From Clostridia bacterium (GTDB lineage: Bacteria > Bacillota > Clostridia > Christensenellales > DTU072): a stretch of DNA of 64,000 nucleotides. The stretch is taken from positions 124,001 to 188,000 of the forward strand of contig JAEDHK010000001.1 of the NCBI GenBank assembly GCA_016297005.1, given 5' to 3'. Under the pieces are notes generated by a model. The model was given only the letters and a program-made list of their open reading frames with translations, was not told the origin of the DNA and ran no database searches. The translations under genes and the position numbers were made by a program. Of the stretch, positions 51,064 through 59,345 are shown in pieces. The stretch's first letter is position 1. Each line of letters begins with the position of its first letter.

Positions 51064-54000
51064 ATGAAAAGAAAGTTTTTGGCAGTTTTCACGTTCATGA
51101 TGCTTTTGGTCTTTTCTATCGCTTTCGTCGCTTGTACCGACTACACCAAGCCGGAAGACGAAAAAGATGATGAGACGTCGAAAGTATCTTATGAACAGGT
51201 CTTAAAGAACGGGACCTTCTATGACGTCAGCTCGACGAATAAGAACGGCATATACGATTCGGTCACGAATTGGACGGTCAGTTCGGCCGGTTTGAAGGCT
51301 CCGATCGGCGGCAGTAACCTGAGTACGGGCGTTTTTGCCGGCGCGCTCGATTTGACAGCAAACAGTTTCGCGAACATTCTGAATTCTTATACGATCGACA
51401 AGAGCGAGGACCAATTCAACGAAGACGGTTCCGAAAAGACGCTTGACGAACCCATTTCCTTTACCAATCCCGGCGTTAACGAAAGGACTCCGCTGACGGA
51501 TAAAAAGGACGACGACGGCAACGTGATCGAGGGAGAAAAGGTCAATCAGGATAACAACGCGTTCCTGTTCGCTTCGAAGAAGACGTCCGGAAGCATCTAT
51601 CTTAAAAGCGGCGCCGTTACGTTAACCAAAGATAGCGTCTATAAATTCTCTTTCTCCGTTTGCAGCAAAGTGGAAAACGCCGACTCCGGCGCGTTCGTCT
51701 TTATCCGCGGCGATATGGAAAAAGAGTATCTTGCCATCGACACGAAGAACGAGTGGGAAACCTATTCTCTTTACATCGAAACGAATAAGAACTCCGACAT
51801 GTCCGTTACCATCGAGCTGTGGCTCGGTTACGGCCCCGTCAAGTCCACTTCCGATACTTATAAGAACGACGGCAACGATAAGTACGCCACTCGCGGCTTT
51901 GCTATGTTCGATAACGTGACGTTCACCAAGTTGGTTGACGAAGTAAAGAACGAACAGACGGAAGCCCTTTTCGAAGATTACAACACGGATAAGACTTTGC
52001 ACGAGAACTTCCTCGATTTTTCCGCCGGACGCGACGACGTTTATTCCGCTTATTATCTCAAGAACGCCAATCTCGCCAACAGGCTGCACCTGACGTCCTA
52101 TCCGTCATATTTCGGCGAGTCTTCCTCCTCCAGAAAGTACTTCTACGAGCTCCGTGATTATAGCTCGTCCAATATTTCTACCAGCAACACCTATTGGAGT
52201 CTGATAAGCGGATCTACCGCAGGTTCCGAATACTATGGTATCGTCGATCCCGCGAAGTTGTATAAAAACGACAAAGTAAATTATACCAACATGAGCGGTA
52301 AGTTCATGAGCAAAACCGTCTGGGCAGAAACGGTATTGGAAAAAGGCGATAATGCGACGGCTATACGTGATTTCAGCAATCTTGACGAAACGTACGCTCT
52401 CATGATCTATAATAACACCCTCGGCGCGAGCGGATTTTCCACCACCGACGGCAACGCCGTTGTGATCGACGCCAATAAGTATTATGAGATTAGCGTTTGG
52501 GCTTACGTCTGGACCACCCAATATGAGAAAGAAAAAACGTATATGGGCGACCAGGCCGCCGATGGCTTTAAGTCCATTCTGCCCGCTTATTCCGGAAGTG
52601 TCTCGAAGCCGAAGGCATTAACCGATCCTCTTGCCGGTAGCACCACCACCTATACTACCGCCCAGAAGAACGTCTATCGTGTTTTCAAAAAGTACAGCGA
52701 GGATGAAAATAACGTTCTGAAAAAAGCAACGATCGACGGACAAGAAAAAGTTATTAATTACTTTGACGCTTTGTCTAATGACGAGAATACCGAACTCGGC
52801 TCTTTCGGCGCTTCCGACATTAATCCTTTCCTGTCCTCCCTTAAGAATAAATATGTTTCCGCCGAAGAGAACGCGAAAACGTATTATGAAAGCAACATCG
52901 AAGCAACCAGAAATTGGTTGAACAACACTTTCGGACTGACTATCGAAAACACCGATAACAGCACTCCCGAAGCTTTCTTGTATACCTATTTATATTATAA
53001 CTGTCTCGGTGCCGGTTCTATTGTCGGCAGTATTAATTTTACTCAGACGGATTTGACCCAGCTCGGATACGATCTTGCTTTCTTAAAGAAAGCCTATTTG
53101 TACGAGCGTGCCAAGAACGTTAAGGATAAGAATACGATGGTAAACGCCGTCGACAAGTACAATACCGATCTCGTACAGTACAATAAAGACCTCGATGAGT
53201 ACGAAAAGGCCGTAGACCTGTATAAAAGCGAATGCGAGACCTGGTTGAACGCCAATAAACATACCGTTAATAACGAATCGGTTTATATTCCGCACGCGAC
53301 TTTCCGCGTCAGCGGTGCCGGCGACGAATACGACGCCGTTACCACCGATATCAACGTCTGGCAGAAACTGACGCTTTATATCCGAGGCAATCAGCTCTCC
53401 GCCCGTTCGGTTTCGCTCAGCCTTATTTTCGGCGAGAATGACAACGCGACGAATAAGATGATCGGCGGCGTGTTTTTCGATAACGTCGAGGTTAAAGAAG
53501 TCGGGTCCGATGCGGCCGGCAATTGGCACACCTTATCCGAGTTGTCCTCCGATAAAGAGATCGCTTTCGGCGGCTTGGTATCCGCTGTAGGCAACGCAAA
53601 GCCCGAAAACGAGGATTGGCAGAAAGTCAAAGCTCCCGATACGGCTGCCGGAGATGAAAATAAGGTCAGTATTTCTATCAAAGAAGATAACGACGCTTTG
53701 CAAATGATCGAGATTAAGGACGTCGGTACTTATAACTCGTATAAATTGGTTTACGAACATACCGAAGCGACCGCAAGCACTCTTACGTATGAAGCGGAAG
53801 ATGATAAATTAATAAAGATCCTGCCCAATAAGTATTACCGATTTGCGTTCCAGGTAAAAACCACCGACGTGGACGGAGGCGTCAATATTACCTTATTGAA
53901 AAAGAAAGCCGGCGATAAAGAATTCTCCGATTTCTCCACGGCCGTCTCCGCTTATACCAGCGAAGACTGGACCGAAGTCGTCTACTACATTCACGGCGCC

Positions 54001-56661
54001 AAGGATACGACCTGGTATCTCAGCCTGGAAGTCGCGATGAACAACGGTACTCGTTGGGATACGTATTCGTATGTAAAAGGCAAGACCGAAATTGCTTCGT
54101 TTAACTGCATCGAGATTATTAAGAGCGAATACGACAGCCATAAGACGGGCGACAAGATTGTTGACAGCCTTTCTCTCGATAACGCTTCTTACGATATAGA
54201 CGGCGGAAAGATCAAGAACGCTTCTTACAGTTCTATCGACTATGCTAACGTCAAGGATCGCGATTTCGACGAAAACGGCATTAAAGAAGGCAGTATCGTT
54301 CCTATCCTGAATTGGACGGTTGGTACCATTTATAATAACAAGTTCGAAGCCCCTGCCGTTACCCGTACCGGCAATACGATTACTTGGAATCGACCCGTCG
54401 GATACGGAAGCAACGGACAGGCCATCCCGGATACGGAAGAGATTGTTTATGAAATCTGGGGTAAGTATAAAGACGATAATAATAAAGAAAAGACCGTCTT
54501 GCTTTATCAGATGCCTGCCACGACTGCGCAAAACAATTCCTTTGATCTTGCCTCTTTGACAGATTACGCTTCTTGGCGCGATTGTTCCGTCTCTGTAAAG
54601 GCAGTCAGCGTAAACGCCGCTTCCGATCTCTCTTCGGTTGTTACCATCAGCAACGGCGGAACGAAAGCTCCCACCGAGATCGTAGGCGAAAAGACCGTTC
54701 GTTCGGGAGCGAGAAAAGTAAAAGACGGCGACTATAACGCAACGTATAAGTCGGAGTACGACTATCTGTACATGATCGAATCCGATTATCAGGCGGCTGT
54801 TGCCGTAACGTCATCCTCCGCCTCCCTTTCCGCTAACTCTTTCTATAAGTTCAGCGTCTGGGTCAAGACGGAACAAAATACCAAAGCAACCATTGCCCTG
54901 ACCGGTGCGGGCGGCTCGGTAGAAGCGGCTTTGTCGAAAGACGGCGTTATCGGTTACAGTAACATTACTACCAATGGAGAATGGGAAGAATACGTGATCT
55001 TTGTTAAGACCGGTAACTTTACCGTTTCTCCCTCTATCAGCCTTTGCTTGGGTAATCCTTACGGCAAGGTGCAAAAAACCGATTCTAGCGTAGCCGACGG
55101 AAAGACCTATTATTTAGCTGACGATCTGAGCATGGGCGCTGTGTATTTCGACGTTGTTCGCGTGACCGAAATCAAAGAAAAAGAATATAGCGAAGCCGAA
55201 GACGACATCGAAAATAACGGTGGCATTCTGCAAGCAGATCACAAGCTTCTGTACAAGGACGCTACTTCTTATGCGTATGCCATTCGTTATACCATCGACT
55301 CTTTCGACAGCTCGGAAAAACAGACTTCGAATGTCGATAAGTTCGGTAACACGACCGATAACTATAATCGTAAGACCGAACAAGACTCGGGAGAATCGAC
55401 CTATACCAACATCGTATACGGCGTCTATAACGCCAACGTCGAAGAGTCCGACGCAGACATGTATACCGCTTTGTCCTATCTGTACAGTAACGGCGAAGAC
55501 AAATTGGTCTTCAACGATATCTTCGGTTACAGCAAAACCGACGCCGAATGGCGTGAATTTCTGAAAGAGTTCACCAAGCTTTATAACGACGAATTGTTAA
55601 AGTCCGGAGGAAACAACGTTTTGATGCTCAGCAACAAAACCGCTACCGGTGCCGATCAACGTTTTGAGCTTGACTCTTCTTATAACGTTTCCATTGCTTC
55701 CGGTTCTTACTATAAGTTGACCTTTGCGGCTAATACTTTGATCGCAAAACCCGTCTATACCAAGTCCAACGCCGACGCGGCCGCCGATAGCACGGACTGG
55801 GCGAACAAGAAATCGAATTATTACGTCAAGAATGGTTCTAAGTATACCGTCGTCACGGCCGAATACGTGGCGGGTACCGATTACTACAAACTTAGCTACT
55901 CTTATGACGATTGCTTTGCCGAGATGCGCTTTACCTCCGGCGAAAAGGACGCCAGCGATTTGAAGATGTATATCAGTTCTTACAGTAAGGACGAAGAACA
56001 CGATACCGAAACGTTGTTTGGCAGTAAGACCTATACGTTGTACATTTATAACTCGTCTTCTTCCGCCAAGACATGTAACTGGAAGTTCTATCTCGGCGAT
56101 AAGACGACGAAAAACGACAATAACGTGTATTCCAACCTGCTTGTCGGTATGTTGGCTATCGACCTTGTTTCGATGGAAAAGATCGACGAAGCCCAATATA
56201 AGGCCGGCATCGACGGGAAGTACAACGAAGAAGGTGTACTGATCGACGAACACTCCCAAGTGATGAGATACGAGTATGCCGAGGATGAAAAAAACAAGGA
56301 TGACGATTCTGACAAAGACGAAGATGAGAACAATGAGGAAACGGAAGAAAAGGAAGACTTCTGGAAGAGATTGATCGAAGACGATTACTTCTGGCTTTAC
56401 ATTTCCAGCGTTGTGCTTGCCGTCGTGATTATCGTTGTCGTTATCGTAGTGCTCGTACGCAAGTATAAAGAGAAGCATCCGAAGAAGGTCATCGGAGAAA
56501 ACAACGTCAAGACCACGAAAGATTTCAGAGACGTAGTCGAACCGGAACCGCAAGAAAAGGAAGAAGCTCTCGAAGCCGACGAGTACGTTGACGAGATCAA
56601 GAGGCCGGTTGTACAACAACGAGTTCTGCCCAAAAAGAACAAGAAGAAAAAGAAGAAGTAA
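51064..56661 (+). CDS. Giant surface lipoprotein with repeated beta-sandwich units and a C-terminal anchor
   Basis: A 1865-residue extracellular protein. The lipobox AFVAC places the lipidated Cys at 24. At least five similar units recur, each ending in a strand such as MFDNVTFTKL, FFDNVEVKEV or VYFDVVRVTEI and starting with KYYEISVW, KYYRFAFQV, SFYKFSVWV or SYYKLTFA; these look like carbohydrate-binding jelly rolls. Between them are linkers and a helical Tyr/Asp/Lys-rich stretch (residues about 670-750). Near the C-terminus an acidic region precedes a single transmembrane helix and a basic tail ending in poly-Lys. Both an N-terminal lipid and a C-terminal membrane helix are thus predicted. 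I chose ATG 51064 for its signal; 28 upstream codons to 50980 overlap the promoter. Ligand unknown. Confidence 0.83.
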   Translation: MKRKFLAVFTFMMLLVFSIAFVACTDYTKPEDEKDDETSKVSYEQVLKNGTFYDVSSTNKNGIYDSVTNWTVSSAGLKAPIGGSNLSTGVFAGALDLTANSFANILNSYTIDKSEDQFNEDGSEKTLDEPISFTNPGVNERTPLTDKKDDDGNVIEGEKVNQDNNAFLFASKKTSGSIYLKSGAVTLTKDSVYKFSFSVCSKVENADSGAFVFIRGDMEKEYLAIDTKNEWETYSLYIETNKNSDMSVTIELWLGYGPVKSTSDTYKNDGNDKYATRGFAMFDNVTFTKLVDEVKNEQTEALFEDYNTDKTLHENFLDFSAGRDDVYSAYYLKNANLANRLHLTSYPSYFGESSSSRKYFYELRDYSSSNISTSNTYWSLISGSTAGSEYYGIVDPAKLYKNDKVNYTNMSGKFMSKTVWAETVLEKGDNATAIRDFSNLDETYALMIYNNTLGASGFSTTDGNAVVIDANKYYEISVWAYVWTTQYEKEKTYMGDQAADGFKSILPAYSGSVSKPKALTDPLAGSTTTYTTAQKNVYRVFKKYSEDENNVLKKATIDGQEKVINYFDALSNDENTELGSFGASDINPFLSSLKNKYVSAEENAKTYYESNIEATRNWLNNTFGLTIENTDNSTPEAFLYTYLYYNCLGAGSIVGSINFTQTDLTQLGYDLAFLKKAYLYERAKNVKDKNTMVNAVDKYNTDLVQYNKDLDEYEKAVDLYKSECETWLNANKHTVNNESVYIPHATFRVSGAGDEYDAVTTDINVWQKLTLYIRGNQLSARSVSLSLIFGENDNATNKMIGGVFFDNVEVKEVGSDAAGNWHTLSELSSDKEIAFGGLVSAVGNAKPENEDWQKVKAPDTAAGDENKVSISIKEDNDALQMIEIKDVGTYNSYKLVYEHTEATASTLTYEAEDDKLIKILPNKYYRFAFQVKTTDVDGGVNITLLKKKAGDKEFSDFSTAVSAYTSEDWTEVVYYIHGAKDTTWYLSLEVAMNNGTRWDTYSYVKGKTEIASFNCIEIIKSEYDSHKTGDKIVDSLSLDNASYDIDGGKIKNASYSSIDYANVKDRDFDENGIKEGSIVPILNWTVGTIYNNKFEAPAVTRTGNTITWNRPVGYGSNGQAIPDTEEIVYEIWGKYKDDNNKEKTVLLYQMPATTAQNNSFDLASLTDYASWRDCSVSVKAVSVNAASDLSSVVTISNGGTKAPTEIVGEKTVRSGARKVKDGDYNATYKSEYDYLYMIESDYQAAVAVTSSSASLSANSFYKFSVWVKTEQNTKATIALTGAGGSVEAALSKDGVIGYSNITTNGEWEEYVIFVKTGNFTVSPSISLCLGNPYGKVQKTDSSVADGKTYYLADDLSMGAVYFDVVRVTEIKEKEYSEAEDDIENNGGILQADHKLLYKDATSYAYAIRYTIDSFDSSEKQTSNVDKFGNTTDNYNRKTEQDSGESTYTNIVYGVYNANVEESDADMYTALSYLYSNGEDKLVFNDIFGYSKTDAEWREFLKEFTKLYNDELLKSGGNNVLMLSNKTATGADQRFELDSSYNVSIASGSYYKLTFAANTLIAKPVYTKSNADAAADSTDWANKKSNYYVKNGSKYTVVTAEYVAGTDYYKLSYSYDDCFAEMRFTSGEKDASDLKMYISSYSKDEEHDTETLFGSKTYTLYIYNSSSSAKTCNWKFYLGDKTTKNDNNVYSNLLVGMLAIDLVSMEKIDEAQYKAGIDGKYNEEGVLIDEHSQVMRYEYAEDEKNKDDDSDKDEDENNEETEEKEDFWKRLIEDDYFWLYISSVVLAVVIIVVVIVVLVRKYKEKHPKKVIGENNVKTTKDFRDVVEPEPQEKEEALEADEYVDEIKRPVVQQRVLPKKNKKKKKK

Positions 56662-56688
56662 TTCTTCTTTCGACTGACAGTCGAAAAA

Positions 56689-58221
56689 CTAACTGATCTT
56701 TTTAAGCCGCTTTCTTTCGCGAGAGCGGCTTTTTTTACAAACGGAAAGAAAGCCGTTGACGTCAATGAGACCGGCGGCAAAAGACAGTAATAAGTAAACG
56801 CAGGTTCCGATAGCGCCGGAAAAGACCAAGGTCGGAAGGATAGAAGCGCTATCAAAGAGCGGAAGAAAACTTGCGATAAATAAAGCGGTTATTACAGAAA
56901 AAGACAGACCGCAAAACAGGTATTTTACGGTCGATCGTCCCCACCCGGTAGCTTTATGCAAGAAGAAACAATTAAAAGAAGCGTCTATGGTAAAGGATAC
57001 GGCCGTTGCTACGGCAACGCTGTATACGCCCAAATATCGGGGCAAAACGGCGATAAGAACGAGCATGACCACGTTGCCGATAAGATAACTATAAAAGGCC
57101 TGTTTTTCTTTTCCGATGGAGTTGAGAGTGCTTTGCGACATCTGCGACAAGCACATCGGCATCATGGATAGGGCGGCAAAAGACAGATAGCGACCGCTTA
57201 GTTCGTCTCCGTATAAAAAGAGCGTGATCTTTTCGCCCAAGACGGAATAGAACGCGATAAAGAGGCCGCATATAAGTAAAGAAAAATTAATGCCAAAGGA
57301 AAGTCGACGATTTAGCAGGTCGTAATTTTTTTTGACGGCTAAAGCACTGATGTCGGGCAGAAGAACGACGGAGATACTGCCCGTAACGGTAGACGGAACA
57401 AACAAAAGTGGGTTCGCCATACCCGTGACTCGTCCGAAAGCCTCCGTAGCTTCCGTAGGCGTCAGACCGCTTTTAATCAATTCTGCGGGCAGAACAATGG
57501 CGAGCAAAGTGGCAAAAATGCTTGCAGACAGACGCATTGCCGTAACGGGAAGAGCGGGAGACAGAATCGTTTTTATCGGCGCAGGCCGCTGCACGTGGCC
57601 GCCTTTTGCAAAGAAGACGATCAAAAGAACGATGGCTACAATAACGTCGCTGACGGTAAAAGCGTACGCAATGGCCCTCGCTCCCGTGATTGCGCCGAAT
57701 ATACCACCCAAAAACAAAAGACTGAAAAGGATCCGGAGGCACTCTTCCAGCGTTTCTGTAAAGGAAAACGCCGCGAACATTTTTTTACCCCAAAACCATC
57801 CGCGCACCACACAGTACACGGAAGTGGAAAGCAGGGCGGGCACCATGATAAGGAAGACGGGGCAAGCGAGAGGATCGGAAAAAAGAAAGGACAGCCTCTC
57901 GCCGAAAAGAAGCAAAAAGGCGGTCGTGAGCGACGCTACCGTAAGAGAACAGATAAGAGCAGTCGAAAATACGGAAAAGTCGTTTTTACTCCCTAAAGCG
58001 TCTGCCTCGGCTACTTTTCGACTTAATATAAGCGGAATGCCCGAAGAGGCGAGAGAAGCAAAAAGTAAAAAGACGGATAGCGCGATCTGATATAAGCCGA
58101 GAGCCTCCGCGCCCAACGTGCGCGACAGATAGACCTTAAAAAGGAAAGATATTAACCTGGTAAGAATGCCGAAGAGAGTGACGGTAGCCACCGCTCCGGC
58201 CTTTTGAGCGCCTTTTTTCAT
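56689..58221 (-). CDS. SpoVB/MurJ-type polysaccharide flippase
   Basis: A 510-residue, about 14-helix protein of the MOP superfamily, polysaccharide transport branch, which includes stage V sporulation protein B and MurJ lipid II flippases. TRLISFLFKVYLSRTLGAEALGLYQIA at the start is typical. It probably flips a lipid-linked oligosaccharide or peptidoglycan precursor. Gene assignment to spoVB rather than another flippase is tentative. The end is basic (SRSRERKRLKK). Its 3' end contains the terminator hairpin of the convergent lipoprotein gene. No clear promoter was found. Confidence 0.82.
   Translation of the reverse strand: MKKGAQKAGAVATVTLFGILTRLISFLFKVYLSRTLGAEALGLYQIALSVFLLFASLASSGIPLILSRKVAEADALGSKNDFSVFSTALICSLTVASLTTAFLLLFGERLSFLFSDPLACPVFLIMVPALLSTSVYCVVRGWFWGKKMFAAFSFTETLEECLRILFSLLFLGGIFGAITGARAIAYAFTVSDVIVAIVLLIVFFAKGGHVQRPAPIKTILSPALPVTAMRLSASIFATLLAIVLPAELIKSGLTPTEATEAFGRVTGMANPLLFVPSTVTGSISVVLLPDISALAVKKNYDLLNRRLSFGINFSLLICGLFIAFYSVLGEKITLFLYGDELSGRYLSFAALSMMPMCLSQMSQSTLNSIGKEKQAFYSYLIGNVVMLVLIAVLPRYLGVYSVAVATAVSFTIDASFNCFFLHKATGWGRSTVKYLFCGLSFSVITALFIASFLPLFDSASILPTLVFSGAIGTCVYLLLSFAAGLIDVNGFLSVCKKSRSRERKRLKKIS
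56704..56737 (+). terminator. Terminator of the giant lipoprotein gene
   Basis: Stem AAGCCGCTTTC (56704-56714) / GAGAGCGGCTT (56721-56731), then TTTTT. It lies inside the 3' end of the convergent flippase gene. Confidence 0.8.
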
Positions 58222-58271
58222 TCTTCAATATTAATATGCCGAAAAAAACCATCCATGAGTACCTAGGTTGC

Positions 58272-58300
58272 TTGACGAACGGAAAATAAAATGATAGGAT
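58272..58300 (+). promoter_or_regulatory. Promoter of the folT riboswitch transcript
   Basis: TTGACG (58272-58277), 17-bp spacer, TAGGAT (58295-58300). Confidence 0.7.
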
Positions 58301-58447
58301 AAAAATGCAGAGTAGGTTTGGCGCGTTAAGTGTTGCAGAATGGGATGTCGTCTGCAAACGAAAACAAGTTGTGTTGCGGTGCCAAGCCGCGTCCGTTGCG
58401 AATAGGAACGTTCGTCCCGGACCTCCGCTGTAAGGAGGTTTTTTTTA
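58301..58447 (+). promoter_or_regulatory. THF riboswitch (class I) controlling folT
   Basis: The conserved aptamer core is directly visible: GCGTTAAGTG (58323-58332), AATGGGATGTCGT (58339-58351), ACGAA and GCGGTG (58376-58381). Stems are P1 GGTTTGGC (58315-58322) / GCCAAGCC (58381-58388) and P3 TTGCAG (58333-58338) / CTGCAA (58352-58357). The expression platform contains ACCTCC (58421-58426) / GGAGGT (58434-58439) followed by T8. It can act as a terminator and also hides the AAGGAGG ribosome site. An alternative pairing GTCCG (58391-58395) / CGGAC (58418-58422) would compete with it. Tetrahydrofolate binding would turn folT off, as known for this class. Confidence 0.93.
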
Positions 58448-59158
58448 ATGGAAAAAGAACAATTGTACAGGCCGGAAGAGGCTTCTTCCGAGCTTTTATC
58501 GTGTAGTAACCCCACTGCCGGGGAATCGCCCGAACAACACGCCGCAGAGCATGAAAAAACAGATTTTCCGCAAATGGTTTTGCCGAAAAAGAAGTTCAAA
58601 CGACTTCCGGTAAAGACAATTTGCTATTGCGCCGTGCTTGTCGCGCTCAGCGTCATCACCAATACGTTTACGGTCTATTTTAATTTCTCCGGAAGTAACG
58701 CGCTTTCGTTTACGTATACCGTTTGCTTTTTGTCCGGAGCGTTCTTCGGTCCGTTTGCCGGTTTCATCGTCGGAGCTTGCGGGGACTTGATTGGATGGCT
58801 GATAAATCCCGCCGGCGGCTCTTTTAATCCGCTCCTTACGCTTACCTCCGGACTGCTTGGTCTGATCCCCGGTATTGTCTTTATGTTACGTAATAAATTG
58901 TTTTCGACAAAGAAAGCGTTTTCTGTAAAACTCCTTCCGCTTTGGACCTTCCTTTCTTTCGTGCTGGTCTGGATCGTCTGTACCAACGTCAACACCGTGA
59001 TCATGTATTATTTTTACATTGCCGGTTTCAGCAAGAAGTACACTTCGTTCTGGCCCTATTACGTTTATCGTATTCCGTTCCAGACCCTTTTTTGGTCGGT
59101 CAACCTCGTTTTGTCGACTGCGTTGGTCATTCCACTGAAAAAGATACTTAAATTGTAG
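58448..59158 (+). CDS. folT: ECF transporter S component, folate (FolT)
   Basis: A 236-residue membrane protein, the substrate-binding S component that works with a shared ECF module to import folate. A hydrophilic, acidic extension of about 55 residues precedes the first helix. About six helices follow, with AVLVALSVITNTF at the start and FSGSNALSFTYTVCFLSGAFFGPFAGFIVGACGD-type segments (read as separate blocks) typical of FolT/QueT-like S units. The THF riboswitch directly upstream supports folate rather than another vitamin. ATG 58448 has AAGGAGG inside the riboswitch platform. Confidence 0.92.
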   Translation: MEKEQLYRPEEASSELLSCSNPTAGESPEQHAAEHEKTDFPQMVLPKKKFKRLPVKTICYCAVLVALSVITNTFTVYFNFSGSNALSFTYTVCFLSGAFFGPFAGFIVGACGDLIGWLINPAGGSFNPLLTLTSGLLGLIPGIVFMLRNKLFSTKKAFSVKLLPLWTFLSFVLVWIVCTNVNTVIMYYFYIAGFSKKYTSFWPYYVYRIPFQTLFWSVNLVLSTALVIPLKKILKL

Positions 59159-59192
59159 CGTAAGATACAAATAAGGATATATTTTTTAATTT

Positions 59193-59222
59193 CCGGCAGC
59201 GCAAGACGCTGTCGGTTTTTCT
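59193..59222 (+). terminator. Terminator of folT
   Basis: Stem CCGGCAGCG (59193-59201) / CGCTGTCGG (59207-59215), with one G-U pair, followed by TTTTT. Confidence 0.8.
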
Positions 59223-59255
59223 GTAAAAAAACGCCATTTTTTTCAAAATTAAGTA

Positions 59256-59284
59256 TTGCATTATTTAATTTCTTTTGCTATACT
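59256..59284 (+). promoter_or_regulatory. Promoter of the GH2 gene
   Basis: TTGCAT (59256-59261), 17-bp spacer, TATACT (59279-59284). The leader of about 55 bases contains the AT-rich segment and CGGAG before ATG 59346. Confidence 0.65.
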
Positions 59285-59345
59285 TAAAATAAGTATAAAA
59301 CGATTGTACTTTTTATAATATTTAAATATTCGGAGTTTTGCCGTT

